From Clostridia bacterium (GTDB taxonomy: Bacteria; Bacillota; Clostridia; Christensenellales; Aristaeellaceae): a stretch of 64,000 bases of DNA. Both the position numbers and the translations under genes were made by a program. Shown here piece after piece: positions 23,053 to 32,049 of the stretch; positions within the stretch are counted from its first letter, which is position 1; each line of letters starts with the position of its first letter. A model generated the notes under the pieces. The model did no database searches, was not told where the DNA came from, and saw only the letters and a program-made list of their open reading frames with translations. The stretch is from contig JAFSKN010000016.1 in the NCBI GenBank assembly GCA_017448975.1, positions 1 to 64,000 on the forward strand. Direction: 5' to 3'.

Positions 23053-24390
23053 ATGATGCAGAAAACGCCCATTACCCAGGAACAGCTTACCGCCTGGTCG
23101 GCCCATTACAACGCATCCGAAGCCCGGCAGATCGCCACCCTGGCTTTATCAAAAGCCGGCGTGAACGACGCGGCTTATTCTTCCGCGGGTGCTTTTGCCA
23201 TGCGGCACAAGTTCTCCATCGAAATCCCCACCCTGCCGGTGACCAACCAGAAGCACAGCGGCCGTTGCTGGCTGTTCGCCGCCACCAACGTGCTGCGGGA
23301 GCGTATCGCCAAGCGGCTGAACCTGGAAAACATTGAGCTTTCCCAGAGTTATCTTGCTTTCTGGGATAAATTCGAGCGGGCCAATTATTTCCTGGAAAGC
23401 ATGCTGGAAACGGCCTCCCTGCCCACGGACGACCGCACCGTGGCCTTCATCCTCGCCACCGGCGTGCATGACGGCGGCCAGTGGGATATGTTCGCCAACA
23501 TCGTGCGCAAATACGGCGTGGTGCCCAAGGACGTGTACGACGAAACCTTCCAAAGCTCCAATACCCGCGACATGAATCACATGCTGAACCGCAACCTGAA
23601 AATCTGCGCGGCCAAGCTGCGGAAAATGGTGGCCGCCGGGGCAAAAGAAGCGGACATTCAGGCGGAAAAGGCCGCCATGCTGGATAAGATTTACGGCTTC
23701 CTCTGCTCCTGCTACACCGAGCCGCCCAAGACCTTTGATTTTTCCTATGTGGACAAGGATAAACAGTACCACGTGGAAAAAGGCTTCACGCCTCAGAGCT
23801 TCTATGATAAGTATGTAGGCTCCCTGCTGGACGATACCGTCAGCGTGATCAACGCTCCCACCCGGGACAAGCCCTGGCACAAGACCTTCACCATCAAAAT
23901 GCTGGGCAACGTGGTGGGCGGCGGCATCGTCAAGCACCTGAACATCACCATGGACGAAATGAAGGGCGCCATCATCCGTCAGCTTCAGGCGGGCAAGGTG
24001 GTCTGGTTCGGCAGCGACGTGGGCAAGTTCGGGGATCGGGACAGCGGCATTTGGGACGATCAGAGCTACAACGCCGAATTGCTCACGGGGCTGGACCTGA
24101 CCATTTCCAAGGAGGACAGCTTAGACTACGGCTTCGCCGCCATGGACCACGCCATGGTGATCACCGGCGTGAACATTGAGGACGGCAAGCCCACCCGCTG
24201 GAAGATCGAAAACAGCTGGGGCGACGAGCACGGAAACAAGGGCTATTATATCTGCTCCGATTCCTGGTTTGACGCCTACGTGTTCCAGGCCGCCATCGAA
24301 AAGGAGTATTTAGGCGAGCTGGCGGAATACGTGGGGCAGGAGCCCATTCCCCTGGAGCCCTGGGATCCCATGGGCACCTTAGCGAAGTAA
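23053..24390 (+). CDS. pepC: Aminopeptidase C (bleomycin-hydrolase family, C1B)
   Basis: 445 residues; cytoplasmic cysteine aminopeptidase, usually a hexamer that trims peptides. The papain-type active site is complete: Cys72 in NQKHSGRCWLFAA, His in DHAMVITGVN, Asn in WKIENSWGDE. The C-terminus PWDPMGTLAK is the family's tail, which lies in the active site and enforces aminopeptidase activity. ATG 23053 is taken; ATG 23056 and 23047 are also in reach of AAAGGA at 23042-23047. No signal peptide in this start. Confidence 0.93.
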   Translation: MMQKTPITQEQLTAWSAHYNASEARQIATLALSKAGVNDAAYSSAGAFAMRHKFSIEIPTLPVTNQKHSGRCWLFAATNVLRERIAKRLNLENIELSQSYLAFWDKFERANYFLESMLETASLPTDDRTVAFILATGVHDGGQWDMFANIVRKYGVVPKDVYDETFQSSNTRDMNHMLNRNLKICAAKLRKMVAAGAKEADIQAEKAAMLDKIYGFLCSCYTEPPKTFDFSYVDKDKQYHVEKGFTPQSFYDKYVGSLLDDTVSVINAPTRDKPWHKTFTIKMLGNVVGGGIVKHLNITMDEMKGAIIRQLQAGKVVWFGSDVGKFGDRDSGIWDDQSYNAELLTGLDLTISKEDSLDYGFAAMDHAMVITGVNIEDGKPTRWKIENSWGDEHGNKGYYICSDSWFDAYVFQAAIEKEYLGELAEYVGQEPIPLEPWDPMGTLAK

Positions 24391-24497
24391 GCAAGAAATC
24401 AGTACGGAGCGTTTTTGTTCTCGATTTTCATTTCATGAAATCAGTGAATGCAAAGCGCGCGCCAAATAACACGCCACACACAAGAGGGGAAAAACAA

Positions 24498-25868
24498 ATG
24501 CGAGAAGAACATGATTCCATCGGCACCGTCAGCCTGCCGGAAAACGCCTATTACGGCGTGCAGTCCCTGCGTGCCAAAGAGAACTTTCCCATGACAGGGC
24601 GGCTGATGCACCCTTACATGATCGACGCCCTGGTACTGATCAAGAAAGCCGCCGCCATCGCCAATCAGCGGGCGGGCGCGCTGAAGCCGGAAATCGCTTC
24701 CGCCATCATCCGGGCCTGCGATGAGATCCTGAACGGAAAAATGCGGGATCAGTTCATTGTGGACCCCATTCAGGGCGGCGCGGGCACTTCCGCCAACATG
24801 AACGCCAACGAGGTGGTGGCCAATCGCGCCTGCGAAATCTTGGGCGGCAAAAAGGGCGACGGCACCGTACACCCCAACGACCATGTGAACATGGCCCAAT
24901 CCACCAACGACGTGTTCCCTTCCGCCGGGAAGCTGGCCGCCCTGCGGATGACGGAGGCGCTGCTTTCCGCCCTGGACCGGCTGATCGGCGCTTTCGACCG
25001 CAAAGCCAGGGAAAACGCCCAGGTGCTGAAATTAGGCCGCACCCAGCTGCAGGACGCAGTGCCCATGTACTTGGGCCAGGAATTCAAGGCCCACGCCGAC
25101 GCCCTGCGCCGGTGCGCCAACCGCATCCTGCGCAGCCGGAACGAGCTGTTTGAGCTGAACCTGGGGGCCACCGCCATCGGCACCAGCATCAACGCCAGCG
25201 ACGGATACTTAGACTGCGTGGTGGACATCTTAGCCGACCTGATCAGCCAGCCCGTAAAAGCGGCGGACAATCTGATCGACGCCACACAGAACGCGGACGG
25301 CTTTGCCGCTATTTCCTCCGCGGTGAAAAACTGCGCGCTGGTCATGTCCAAAATCGCAAACGATATGCGCCTTTTGTCCAGCGGCCCCTGCGGCGGCATC
25401 GAAGAACTGCAGCTGCCCGCCCGGCAGCCCGGGTCCTCCATTATGCCGGGCAAAATCAATCCCGTGATCCCCGAAGTGGTCACCCAGGCCGCTTTCCTGG
25501 TGGCTGGCAACGACGTGACCATTTCCATGGCGGTGGAAGCGGGACAGCTGGAGCTGAACGCCTTTGAGCCCGTGATCTTCTACTGCCTGTTTGAGTCGCT
25601 GGAGGTGCTCACCCACGCGGCGGACACCTTCCGGGAGCGCTGTGTGGCGGGCATCCTGGCCGACGAGGAGCATTGCCGCGAAATGCTGATGAAATCCACG
25701 GTGATCGCCACCGCTCTGTGCCCGGAAATCGGCTATGAGCGGGCCACCTCCATTGTAAAAAAAGCCCAGCAGGAGCATCGCACGGTGGTGGAGGTCGCCC
25801 AGGAGGAGCTGTCCATGCCTCCGGAAGCGCTGGAGAAGATCGTAAGCGATTGCCTGAAAGAACGGTAA
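24498..25868 (+). CDS. aspA: Aspartate ammonia-lyase
   Basis: 456 residues of the aspartase/fumarase superfamily, reversibly converting L-aspartate to fumarate and ammonia. Signature loop GSSIMPGKINPVIPE is near residue 312 and holds the catalytic Ser; GTSANMNANEV, HPNDHVNMAQSTND and GRTQLQDAVP are the other conserved blocks. Aspartase is favoured over class II fumarase by overall similarity, e.g. the N-terminal RxExDSIGxxxxPxxAYYGVQSLRAxENF. Its fumarate could feed a fumarate-reductase-type enzyme such as the one at 5947-8763 (inference). AGAGGGGAAAA precedes ATG 24498. Confidence 0.9.
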   Translation: MREEHDSIGTVSLPENAYYGVQSLRAKENFPMTGRLMHPYMIDALVLIKKAAAIANQRAGALKPEIASAIIRACDEILNGKMRDQFIVDPIQGGAGTSANMNANEVVANRACEILGGKKGDGTVHPNDHVNMAQSTNDVFPSAGKLAALRMTEALLSALDRLIGAFDRKARENAQVLKLGRTQLQDAVPMYLGQEFKAHADALRRCANRILRSRNELFELNLGATAIGTSINASDGYLDCVVDILADLISQPVKAADNLIDATQNADGFAAISSAVKNCALVMSKIANDMRLLSSGPCGGIEELQLPARQPGSSIMPGKINPVIPEVVTQAAFLVAGNDVTISMAVEAGQLELNAFEPVIFYCLFESLEVLTHAADTFRERCVAGILADEEHCREMLMKSTVIATALCPEIGYERATSIVKKAQQEHRTVVEVAQEELSMPPEALEKIVSDCLKER

Positions 25869-25883
25869 ACGGGAGGGAGCCTC

Positions 25884-26030
25884 GTGAGCGAAATCAAAAA
25901 AAGGCAGAAGGAAATGGACTGGGGCGACAGCATCCCCGAGGAAGAACCCCAGCCGCAGGACGGGGACACCGCCTACCGGGACGGCAGCGCCGTGAACGAG
26001 TGCTGGGCCCACGAAAAAGACAATGTGTGA
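25884..26030 (+). CDS. 48-residue acidic protein overlapping the sirtuin gene
   Basis: GTG start at 25884 with a strong GGGAGGGAG site. The product begins MSEIKKRQKEMDWGDSIPEE, then QPQDGDTAYRDGSAVNECWAHEKDNV. Its frame ends eight bases into the sirtuin gene, so the two are coupled. Too short and hydrophilic for a domain call; no family recognised. Length, ribosome site and overlap support it as real. Confidence 0.6.
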   Translation: MSEIKKRQKEMDWGDSIPEEEPQPQDGDTAYRDGSAVNECWAHEKDNV

Positions 26031-26766
26031 TCCCGTTTCCGGCGAAGAAGGGATTCGCTTGCTGAAAAAGATCATTGAAAAATCCCGCCGCGTCGTGTTT
26101 TTCGGCGGGGCCGGGGTGTCCACCGAAAGCGGCATCCCGGATTTCCGTTCGCCGGAGGGGCTGTACGCCGGGGATTTTGCGGGCCTAAGCCCCGAAATGA
26201 TTTTGAGCAAATCCTTTTTCTACCTGCATCCGGAACGGTTCTTCGCCTTTTACCGGCAATACATGGTGTATTCCGACGCCCGGCCCAACGCCGCCCACCT
26301 GAAATTATACGAATGGGAACAGCGGGACATCCTGCGGGGCATCGTGACCCAGAACATCGACGGCCTGCATAAAGCAGCCGGGAACCGGCGAGTATACGAG
26401 ATCCACGGCAGCGTCCACGATAACGCCTGCATGGACTGCGGCGCGGCCTATCCCCTGCGGGCCGTCCTGGAAAGGACTGGCATTCCCCGCTGTCCCCAAT
26501 GCGGCGGCGTCATCAAGCCCTCGGTGGTGCTTTACGGCGAAGCGCCGGACAAATACGTGTGCATGGGGGCCTGCCGGGAAATTTCCAATGCCGATACCCT
26601 CATCGTGGCGGGCACTTCCCTTTCCGTGGAGCCCGCCGCGTCTTTCCTGGAATATTTCAGCGGTAAAAACCTGGCGGTCATCAACCGGGAGCCCACCCCC
26701 GCCGACAGCCGCGCTTCCCTGGTGATCCGGGACAGCGTGGCAAAGGTCATGGGGCATTGTAAATGA
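26023..26766 (+). CDS. NAD-dependent protein deacylase (sirtuin)
   Basis: 247 residues. All sirtuin blocks are present: GAGVSTESGIPDFRS, TQNIDGLH with the catalytic His in VYEIHGS, the Cys4 zinc site (CMDCG and CPQCGG), GTSLSVEPAASF and VINREPTP. It removes acyl groups from lysines using NAD. Class U or III type cannot be told with confidence. Follows aspA and the 48-residue protein. Confidence 0.94.
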   Translation: MCDPVSGEEGIRLLKKIIEKSRRVVFFGGAGVSTESGIPDFRSPEGLYAGDFAGLSPEMILSKSFFYLHPERFFAFYRQYMVYSDARPNAAHLKLYEWEQRDILRGIVTQNIDGLHKAAGNRRVYEIHGSVHDNACMDCGAAYPLRAVLERTGIPRCPQCGGVIKPSVVLYGEAPDKYVCMGACREISNADTLIVAGTSLSVEPAASFLEYFSGKNLAVINREPTPADSRASLVIRDSVAKVMGHCK

Positions 26767-26791
26767 TTTGGGCGATGGTTAAAGACCGCTT

Positions 26792-28861
26792 TTATTTCGC
26801 CGGGATCAGCACCGCCGCTGTGCGGGGCGTCAGCCGCAGCAGCAGCCGGCCTTCCCGCACCAGCCCCACGGAAACGGGCTTTTCCCGGTAGCCCTCCTCG
26901 TCGGTCAGCAGACGGCGGCTCATTTCCGTGCCGTCCCGGATGCCGATATCCCGGAGGGGCAGGCTGATCACCTGGGCCGAATCGTCATTGTTGCACGCCA
27001 CCACGGCGCACCCTTCCCCGTCGAACCGGGCATAGGCGATGAACCCGAGGCCCCAGCAAAGGGGCTTCACGCTGCCTGTCCGCAGGAAGGGCAATTCCCT
27101 GCGCAATTGGGCCAGGGCGATATGCAGCTCGATCAGCCCCTGATCCTCATGTCCCCAGGGATAGGGCCGCCGGTTGTCCGGATCGGTCCAGCCCGCCACG
27201 CCCGCTTCGTCGCCGTAATAGATGGTCGGCGCGCCCGGCCAGGTCATCTGGATCACCGCCGCCTCCCGGTACACCGCCGGACGGACGCCCTCGGACGCCG
27301 CCGCGCTGCCCGCGTCCCGGAGCCTGCCCGCCCGGCCGTTGGTGCGGGTCATGAAACGGCTGTGATCGTGATTGCTCAGCTCGTTCATGGCGCACTGGAG
27401 GGAGGGCATCGGCAGGTGGGACATGGTTTCCAGCATGGTATCAAAAAACGCGCCGCCGTTCTGGTACAGATCGTCCCGCCGGTAATCGGAATGCTTTTCC
27501 ATGCCGGTGAGGAAGTAAGTCACGGGCTCCATGAAGGCGTCGTAATTCATGACGCTGTCCCATTCTTCACCCCGCAGCCACTCGGACGGGTTGCCGTAAT
27601 GCTCGGCCACGATCAGGGCGTTTGGGTTCGCCGCTTTCACCCTGCGGCGGAATTCCCGCCAGAACATATGATTGAATTCCCGGCTGTGGCCCAAATCAGC
27701 CGCCACATCCAGCCGCCAGCCGTCGATGGAATAAGGAGGCGACGCCCACTTTTCCGCCGCCCGGAGGATTTCCTCGCACAGCGCCCAGGAGTTTTCGTAA
27801 TTCAGCTTGGGCAGGGTGTCCACGTTCCACCAGCTGTCATAATGCTTCTTGTCCCGGAACTGGAAGTAATTCCGGTAGGGGCTGCCCGGATGGCCGAAAG
27901 CGCCGGGCTCGTAGCCGCCTGCCGTTTCGTACAGCTTTTCCCTGTCCATCCAGCGATGGAAGGAGCCGCAGTGGTTGAACACCCCGTCCAATATGATTTT
28001 CATGCCCCGGCGGTGCAGCTCCTGGCAGAAGGAAGCGAAATACGCGTCGCTGGCTTCCAGGTTTTCAGGCAACGTGGTGCGCTGGATATAGCCCGCCGCG
28101 CGGGCATTTTTCCGCTCGTTCTTTTTCAGCGTTTCTTTGCAGTCATGGGCGATCACAGTGAGATGGGGATCCACGTGGGCGTAATCCTGGGCGTCGTATT
28201 TGTGATTGGAGGGCGAAACGAAAATGGGGTTCAGGTACAGCGCCTCCACGCCCAGGGATTGCAGATAATCCAGCTTTTCCAGCACGCCGGGCAGGTCGCC
28301 GCCGTAAAAGCAGCGAAAATCCCCCTCCTGGGGCAAGGTGTCCCATTCCGCGATACGGCGTACAAGGCCGCCGGTATAGTGGTATTCCCTTTCCAATACG
28401 TCGTTTTCGGGATCGCCGTTGCGGAAGCGGTCGGGGAAAATCTGGTACTGCACCGCGCCTTTTGCCCAGGCGGGCACGTGATAGCCGGGCAGCAGGCGGA
28501 AGGAATGGGCGGGATCGGGAAAAGGTACGGCATCCGTCAGCACCGCGCCGGTTTTGCGGTAGTGAATATATTTCCCCTTCCACGCCACGAGAAACGAATA
28601 AAAAACCGCCGCGCCGTCCCGGCAATGCAGCCGCGTTTCATACCAGTCGAAAGCCCCGTCGGTTTTCGCCTTTTCCATAGGCAGCACCTGGGCTGGAAAC
28701 CCGGAAAGCAGCGTCACCTGCACCTTGGCGCCTTTCCGCAGGCGCAGGCGCACCGTGACCGTTTCCCCGATTTCCGGCTCGGCAGGGGTGCAAAACAAAG
28801 GCGTTTCATCACTGAATATGGACGGGATCAGCGGGTCTTCCCGCTCCGGGGAATCGTTCAT
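26792..28861 (-). CDS. GH13 alpha-glucan hydrolase (neopullulanase/cyclomaltodextrinase type)
   Basis: 689 residues, no signal peptide, so it acts on imported maltodextrins. Residues ~15-115 are an N-terminal beta domain like CBM34; then the (beta/alpha)8 barrel with ILDGVFNHCG, nucleophile Asp385 in GWRLDVAADL, acid Glu420 in IVAEHYG and Asp499 in NHDHSRF, and a C-terminal beta domain. MPKPN-like loop sequence is replaced here by YLNPIFVSPSNHKYD, typical of subfamily 20 enzymes. AGGAG lies 5' of ATG 28861. Convergent with the sirtuin gene. Confidence 0.9.
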   Translation of the reverse strand: MNDSPEREDPLIPSIFSDETPLFCTPAEPEIGETVTVRLRLRKGAKVQVTLLSGFPAQVLPMEKAKTDGAFDWYETRLHCRDGAAVFYSFLVAWKGKYIHYRKTGAVLTDAVPFPDPAHSFRLLPGYHVPAWAKGAVQYQIFPDRFRNGDPENDVLEREYHYTGGLVRRIAEWDTLPQEGDFRCFYGGDLPGVLEKLDYLQSLGVEALYLNPIFVSPSNHKYDAQDYAHVDPHLTVIAHDCKETLKKNERKNARAAGYIQRTTLPENLEASDAYFASFCQELHRRGMKIILDGVFNHCGSFHRWMDREKLYETAGGYEPGAFGHPGSPYRNYFQFRDKKHYDSWWNVDTLPKLNYENSWALCEEILRAAEKWASPPYSIDGWRLDVAADLGHSREFNHMFWREFRRRVKAANPNALIVAEHYGNPSEWLRGEEWDSVMNYDAFMEPVTYFLTGMEKHSDYRRDDLYQNGGAFFDTMLETMSHLPMPSLQCAMNELSNHDHSRFMTRTNGRAGRLRDAGSAAASEGVRPAVYREAAVIQMTWPGAPTIYYGDEAGVAGWTDPDNRRPYPWGHEDQGLIELHIALAQLRRELPFLRTGSVKPLCWGLGFIAYARFDGEGCAVVACNNDDSAQVISLPLRDIGIRDGTEMSRRLLTDEEGYREKPVSVGLVREGRLLLRLTPRTAAVLIPAK

Positions 28862-28896
28862 GGGCTGTCAGTCTCCTTCCTGAACGGCCGCAAAAA

Positions 28897-28939
28897 GGGC
28901 GGGAAAAAGGCACGCCAACAAAAGCCCTTTCTCCCGCCC
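28897..28939 (-). terminator. Terminator between the HTH gene and the GH13 gene
   Basis: GGGCGGGAAAAAGGC (28897-28911) pairs with GCCCTTTCTCCCGCCC (28924-28939). On the minus strand the stem is followed by TTTTT at 28892-28896, only 30 bp before the GH13 start, so it ends the upstream transcript or attenuates the GH13 gene. Confidence 0.65.
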
Positions 28940-29043
28940 ATTCTATGCGGTACTCATTCAAGATATTTCATTGGTCAGCGCCGGGCAGCGTGAAAGGGAT
29001 ACAGCCGCCCCGCGCGCGGTGAACGCCGGAATGGAAGATATGC

Positions 29044-29358
29044 TCAGCGGATCAGCGCTTCGATGATCGCCCGGAAGCGGGAAGCGCGCTCCTCCAAGCC
29101 CTTGATGGTATCGTTCAGGCGGGCGTTTTCCGCCTCCAGCTCCGCGATGCGGCGATCCTTGGCGGCCACATCCTCGGCAAGCAGCGCGTCCATGCCCTCC
29201 AGCGCCGCCTTGGCCTTGGGGGCTGTGCCATTATCTTCCCTGCGCCATTTATACAGGGTCATGATGTTGATGTGCATTTCCTCGCTTACGGCCTTGGCGC
29301 TCTTTTCCGCCATCAGCGCCATGGCGCGTTCCCGTGTTTCCTGATTATACTTCGGCAT
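29044..29358 (-). CDS. Helix-turn-helix plus coiled-coil protein, IS3-OrfA-like
   Basis: 104 residues. MPKYNQETRERAMALMAEKS...VSEEMHINIMTLYKWRRE is a helix-turn-helix like that of IS3-type OrfA or the transposase_8 family. The rest (AEDVAAKDRRIAELEAENARL...) is a leucine-zipper-like coiled coil. There is no OrfB, no inverted repeat and no frameshift site, so it is more likely a domesticated regulator than an active transposase. AGGAGG precedes the start. Confidence 0.65.
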   Translation of the reverse strand: MPKYNQETRERAMALMAEKSAKAVSEEMHINIMTLYKWRREDNGTAPKAKAALEGMDALLAEDVAAKDRRIAELEAENARLNDTIKGLEERASRFRAIIEALIR

Positions 29359-29583
29359 TTGTGGTTTGTCCTCCTTGTATGAGAATGATTTTCTGTTTTA
29401 TTATTCGCCGGAGATTTCATAATTCCTGCTATATTGATTATAAAAAATATAAAATCGTCAAAACCGAGCGGATGCATCAAATCTTTCAGAAATAAGGGAT
29501 TGACGGCGGGCACGCAAAAAACATTCCGCGCATTGCATGCAAAACCGGCGCAAATTTTCTTTTCTTTTTTTACTGCGGTGTGC

Positions 29584-29589
29584 TATAAT
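29584..29589 (+). promoter_or_regulatory. Isolated extended -10 box in a 311-bp gap
   Basis: TGCTATAAT on the plus strand with no clear -35. No plus-strand gene begins within 700 bp, so a transcript would run antisense to the coat genes. Otherwise 29359-29669 is AT-rich and appears empty apart from the terminator at 29617-29656. Confidence 0.3.
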
Positions 29590-29616
29590 CAAGGCGTACA
29601 TGCCGGCAGGCCTTCT

Positions 29617-29656
29617 CAAAAAAACGACGCCCTTCCCGTGTGGGAAAGGCGCCGCG
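29617..29656 (-). terminator. Terminator of the coat-protein pair
   Basis: Minus strand: GGCGCCTTTCCC, short loop, GGGAAGGGCGTC, then a run of seven T (complement of 29617-29624). It lies 14 bp past the CotF stop. Confidence 0.85.
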
Positions 29657-29669
29657 TATGACGCAATGG

Positions 29670-29990
29670 TTAAAGTGTTCCGCGCATCTGCTGATACTTT
29701 TGCTTGGCGGTCTGCACGTCCTGGGGCTGGGCGTTCTTTACGGGGTACCAGCCCTGCTGCTGCATCTGGTTGAAGATTTCCAGCTGATCCTGGCCGATCT
29801 GCATATAGCAGTCGTTCAACACCTGGCGCATGCCGGGCTGGCTGGCCTCCAGCACCTCGGAGGCGATATTGGCCAGCAGGGATTTTTCCTGATAGAGCAG
29901 GTCAAAGGCCAGCTCCTGGTCGCTCAAGGGCTGGTTCTGCCCCGCTTGGGCATTCTGGTTCTGGTTCCAGGTTTGGTTCTGCTGATTCAT
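29670..29990 (-). CDS. CotF-family spore coat protein
   Basis: 106 residues. A Gln/Asn-rich N-terminus (MNQQNQTWNQNQNAQ) leads into the helical CotF domain: LSDQELAFDLLYQEKSLLANIASEVLEA, MRQVLNDCY and QMQQQGWYPVKNA. It forms part of the spore coat or its assembly scaffold. It follows the small gene at 30006-30215 by 15 bp, with one ribosome site (GGAGG) in the gap. Sporulation-specific expression is expected. Confidence 0.85.
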   Translation of the reverse strand: MNQQNQTWNQNQNAQAGQNQPLSDQELAFDLLYQEKSLLANIASEVLEASQPGMRQVLNDCYMQIGQDQLEIFNQMQQQGWYPVKNAQPQDVQTAKQKYQQMRGTL

Positions 29991-30005
29991 GCCGCTTTCC
30001 TCCTT

Positions 30006-30215
30006 TTACTGGCAGCCGTTGAGAAACGCGAAAAGCGCGTCAAAGTGCTGGCGGTGATGCTGGGCAACGGTGGCGGCCAGATTTTTCAGCTCCGGGCTCT
30101 GGAAAGCGTTGGCGTGGTGCATGGCCACGCGGCAGCTCATGGCAATGTGGGTCAGCTGATCCTCCAGCACGCTCAGGTCCTTGCTGGTCAGGGCGCATCC
30201 GCTTTGATTGGGCAT
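30006..30215 (-). CDS. Small helical coat-associated protein
   Basis: 69 residues with LTSKDLSVLEDQLTHIAMSC and AATVAQHHRQHFDALFAFL. The helix pattern with His residues resembles the short companions that often precede CotF genes. It is first in a two-gene unit with the CotF-type gene. GGAGG precedes ATG 30215. Confidence 0.7.
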   Translation of the reverse strand: MPNQSGCALTSKDLSVLEDQLTHIAMSCRVAMHHANAFQSPELKNLAATVAQHHRQHFDALFAFLNGCQ

Positions 30216-30299
30216 GATGTTTCCCTCCTTTTTATTGGTACGGCCTTAGGATGCGCCGGAAAACGGCTGCTTATACTGAAAAAGACAGGAAGATGGTTT

Positions 30300-31445
30300 A
30301 TGAAAAACTGGGGTTTTTATCGGTTTCTGCTTCAATTTCTTCCAGCAAAGGGAAAAATCAACGTTTCCGATTTGTCCGAAGCGGACGCGCGGGCGGTGGA
30401 ATCCGTGCTGAAAGCTTTTTGCTGTGCAGGGGCTTCCCTGTGCCTGTTTGACGAAGCGGGCGTGACCGGCACGCTGAGTTTTGGCATTTCCCACGTACCG
30501 AATACTTTGGTTACACCTGATACGGTATTCCGCGCCGCTTCCGTCAGCAAATTCGTCACCGCTTTGGGGGCCATGAAGCTGAAAGAGCAAGGCAGGATCG
30601 ACTTGGATCGGGACGTAAACACTTACCTTCCCTTTCCCCTGCGACACCCCAAAGCGCCGGTCACGCCCCTCACCCTGCGCATGCTCCTTTCCCACACGGC
30701 GGGCATCCACGACGGCGCGGATTACAACACCGGCATCGCAAAAGGCGTCCCGCTGACCCAATTATTGAAGGGCGACAGCTTCACTGATCATTTGCCCGGC
30801 ACGCGATGGGAATATTCCAACTTCGGCGCGGGCATCGCCGGGGCCGTCATGGAAGCGGCGACTCATACGGATTTTGAAACGCTGATGCAGGAAACGGTGT
30901 TCCGGCCCCTGGGCGTGACGGCCACCTATTACCCGCAAAAGGTACAGAGCGATCTGGCCGACGCCGTCCGCATCCTGCCGAGAAGCAAAACCCCCAATTT
31001 CAACGCCGCGGAGCGCCGTTCCCGGCCCCTGCCGCCGGTGGAAGTGAACCCGGAAAAGCACTATAATCTGGCCCACGGCAATTTATGCATTTCAGCGCCG
31101 GAGTTAGCAAAGTTGGGCATCGCTGGCATGACGCCGGGATTCCTGAACCGGGAAAGTCTGGATGAAATGCGGCGGGTGATCGCGCCATTTGGGGAGCGGG
31201 CTCATAACCTGTCCCAGGGCATTGGCACCTTCATTCTGCAAGACAGGTATTTTACCGCGCCCGTGATTTACGGCCACCAGGGCATGGCCTACGGCGCGGT
31301 GCACGGCCTGTTTTTCGATCCGGAAGCGGGCACAGGCTTCGCCCTGCTCACCACCGGGGCCAGCGAAGCGCGGCGGGGCGTGCTGGCCGATTTGAGCCGT
31401 GAAATGATCTGCGTGCTGATGGGGAGCCATGACGATGACCGATAA
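30300..31445 (+). CDS. Serine hydrolase, class C beta-lactamase fold
   Basis: 381 residues, no convincing signal peptide. Active-site motifs: Ser81-Val-Ser-Lys84 (SxxK), YSNFG (YxN) near residue 175, and HQGMAYG near the C-terminus in place of KTG. Members act as esterases, peptidases or beta-lactamase-like enzymes, so the substrate is open. LLSHTAGIHDG and LPGTRWEYSN are typical. Start at ATG 30300 with AGGAAG. recX overlaps its last 11 bases. Confidence 0.82.
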   Translation: MKNWGFYRFLLQFLPAKGKINVSDLSEADARAVESVLKAFCCAGASLCLFDEAGVTGTLSFGISHVPNTLVTPDTVFRAASVSKFVTALGAMKLKEQGRIDLDRDVNTYLPFPLRHPKAPVTPLTLRMLLSHTAGIHDGADYNTGIAKGVPLTQLLKGDSFTDHLPGTRWEYSNFGAGIAGAVMEAATHTDFETLMQETVFRPLGVTATYYPQKVQSDLADAVRILPRSKTPNFNAAERRSRPLPPVEVNPEKHYNLAHGNLCISAPELAKLGIAGMTPGFLNRESLDEMRRVIAPFGERAHNLSQGIGTFILQDRYFTAPVIYGHQGMAYGAVHGLFFDPEAGTGFALLTTGASEARRGVLADLSREMICVLMGSHDDDR

Positions 31446-32049
31446 AATCACAGAAATCAAGCGCAAGGGCGGCGTCGCCACCATCAAAATGGAAAGCGGC
31501 GAAACCCTGCGCGTGCCCTCCGCCCTGTATCTGGAGAGGCGGCTGCATACGGGCCAGCAGATGGACCCGGACGCTTACCGCATGTATCTTCGGGAACGGG
31601 GCTATCCCCACGCCCTGGAAGCGGCCATGAAATTCCTCGCTCTCCGGGAGCGCAGCGAGCAGGAGGTGCGATCCCGTCTGCGGCGCTCCTGCTACGATGA
31701 GGGGACCATCAATCGGGTGCTGGACACCTTGGGCCTCCATGATTTAGTGTCCGACAGGCGCTTTGCGGAAGCCTGGGTGCACGCCCGTTCCCGGAAATAC
31801 GGAAAGAACCGCATTGCCCAGGAACTGCGCATCAAGGGCATTGACCGGCAGGAAGCGGAAACCGCCCTCGGCACCCTCTCCGAGGAAGACGAATATCGCC
31901 GCGCCGTGGAGCAGGCGAAAAAGCTGTGCCGCAAATTCCAGAACGACCCGAAAAAAATCGCCCAATCGCTGACGCGAAAGGGCTATCATTGGAAGCTGGC
32001 AAAGGACGCGGCGGAGGAAGCAGTAAGATTACAAAAGCAGCGTGAATAA
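31435..32049 (+). CDS. recX: RecX-family regulator of RecA
   Basis: 204 residues. Three-helix repeats: ALEAAMKFLALRERSEQEVRSRL, DLVSDRRFAEAWVHARSRKYGKNRIAQEL and the C-terminal KIAQSLTRKGYHWKLAKDA. RecX binds RecA filaments and tunes their activity. ATG 31435 is eight bases from GGGGAG; ATG 31429 is only two bases away and less likely. Not next to recA. It overlaps the AEC gene tail-to-tail by 21 bp. Confidence 0.88.
   Translation: MTDKITEIKRKGGVATIKMESGETLRVPSALYLERRLHTGQQMDPDAYRMYLRERGYPHALEAAMKFLALRERSEQEVRSRLRRSCYDEGTINRVLDTLGLHDLVSDRRFAEAWVHARSRKYGKNRIAQELRIKGIDRQEAETALGTLSEEDEYRRAVEQAKKLCRKFQNDPKKIAQSLTRKGYHWKLAKDAAEEAVRLQKQRE

Noticed and set aside
24391-24497. A regulatory RNA ahead of aspA
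   Set aside because: Only short imperfect stems and no conserved motif; nothing can be supported.
29044-29358. An active IS3 insertion sequence
   Set aside because: There is no OrfB, slippery site or terminal repeats; only an OrfA-like HTH protein with its own ribosome site.
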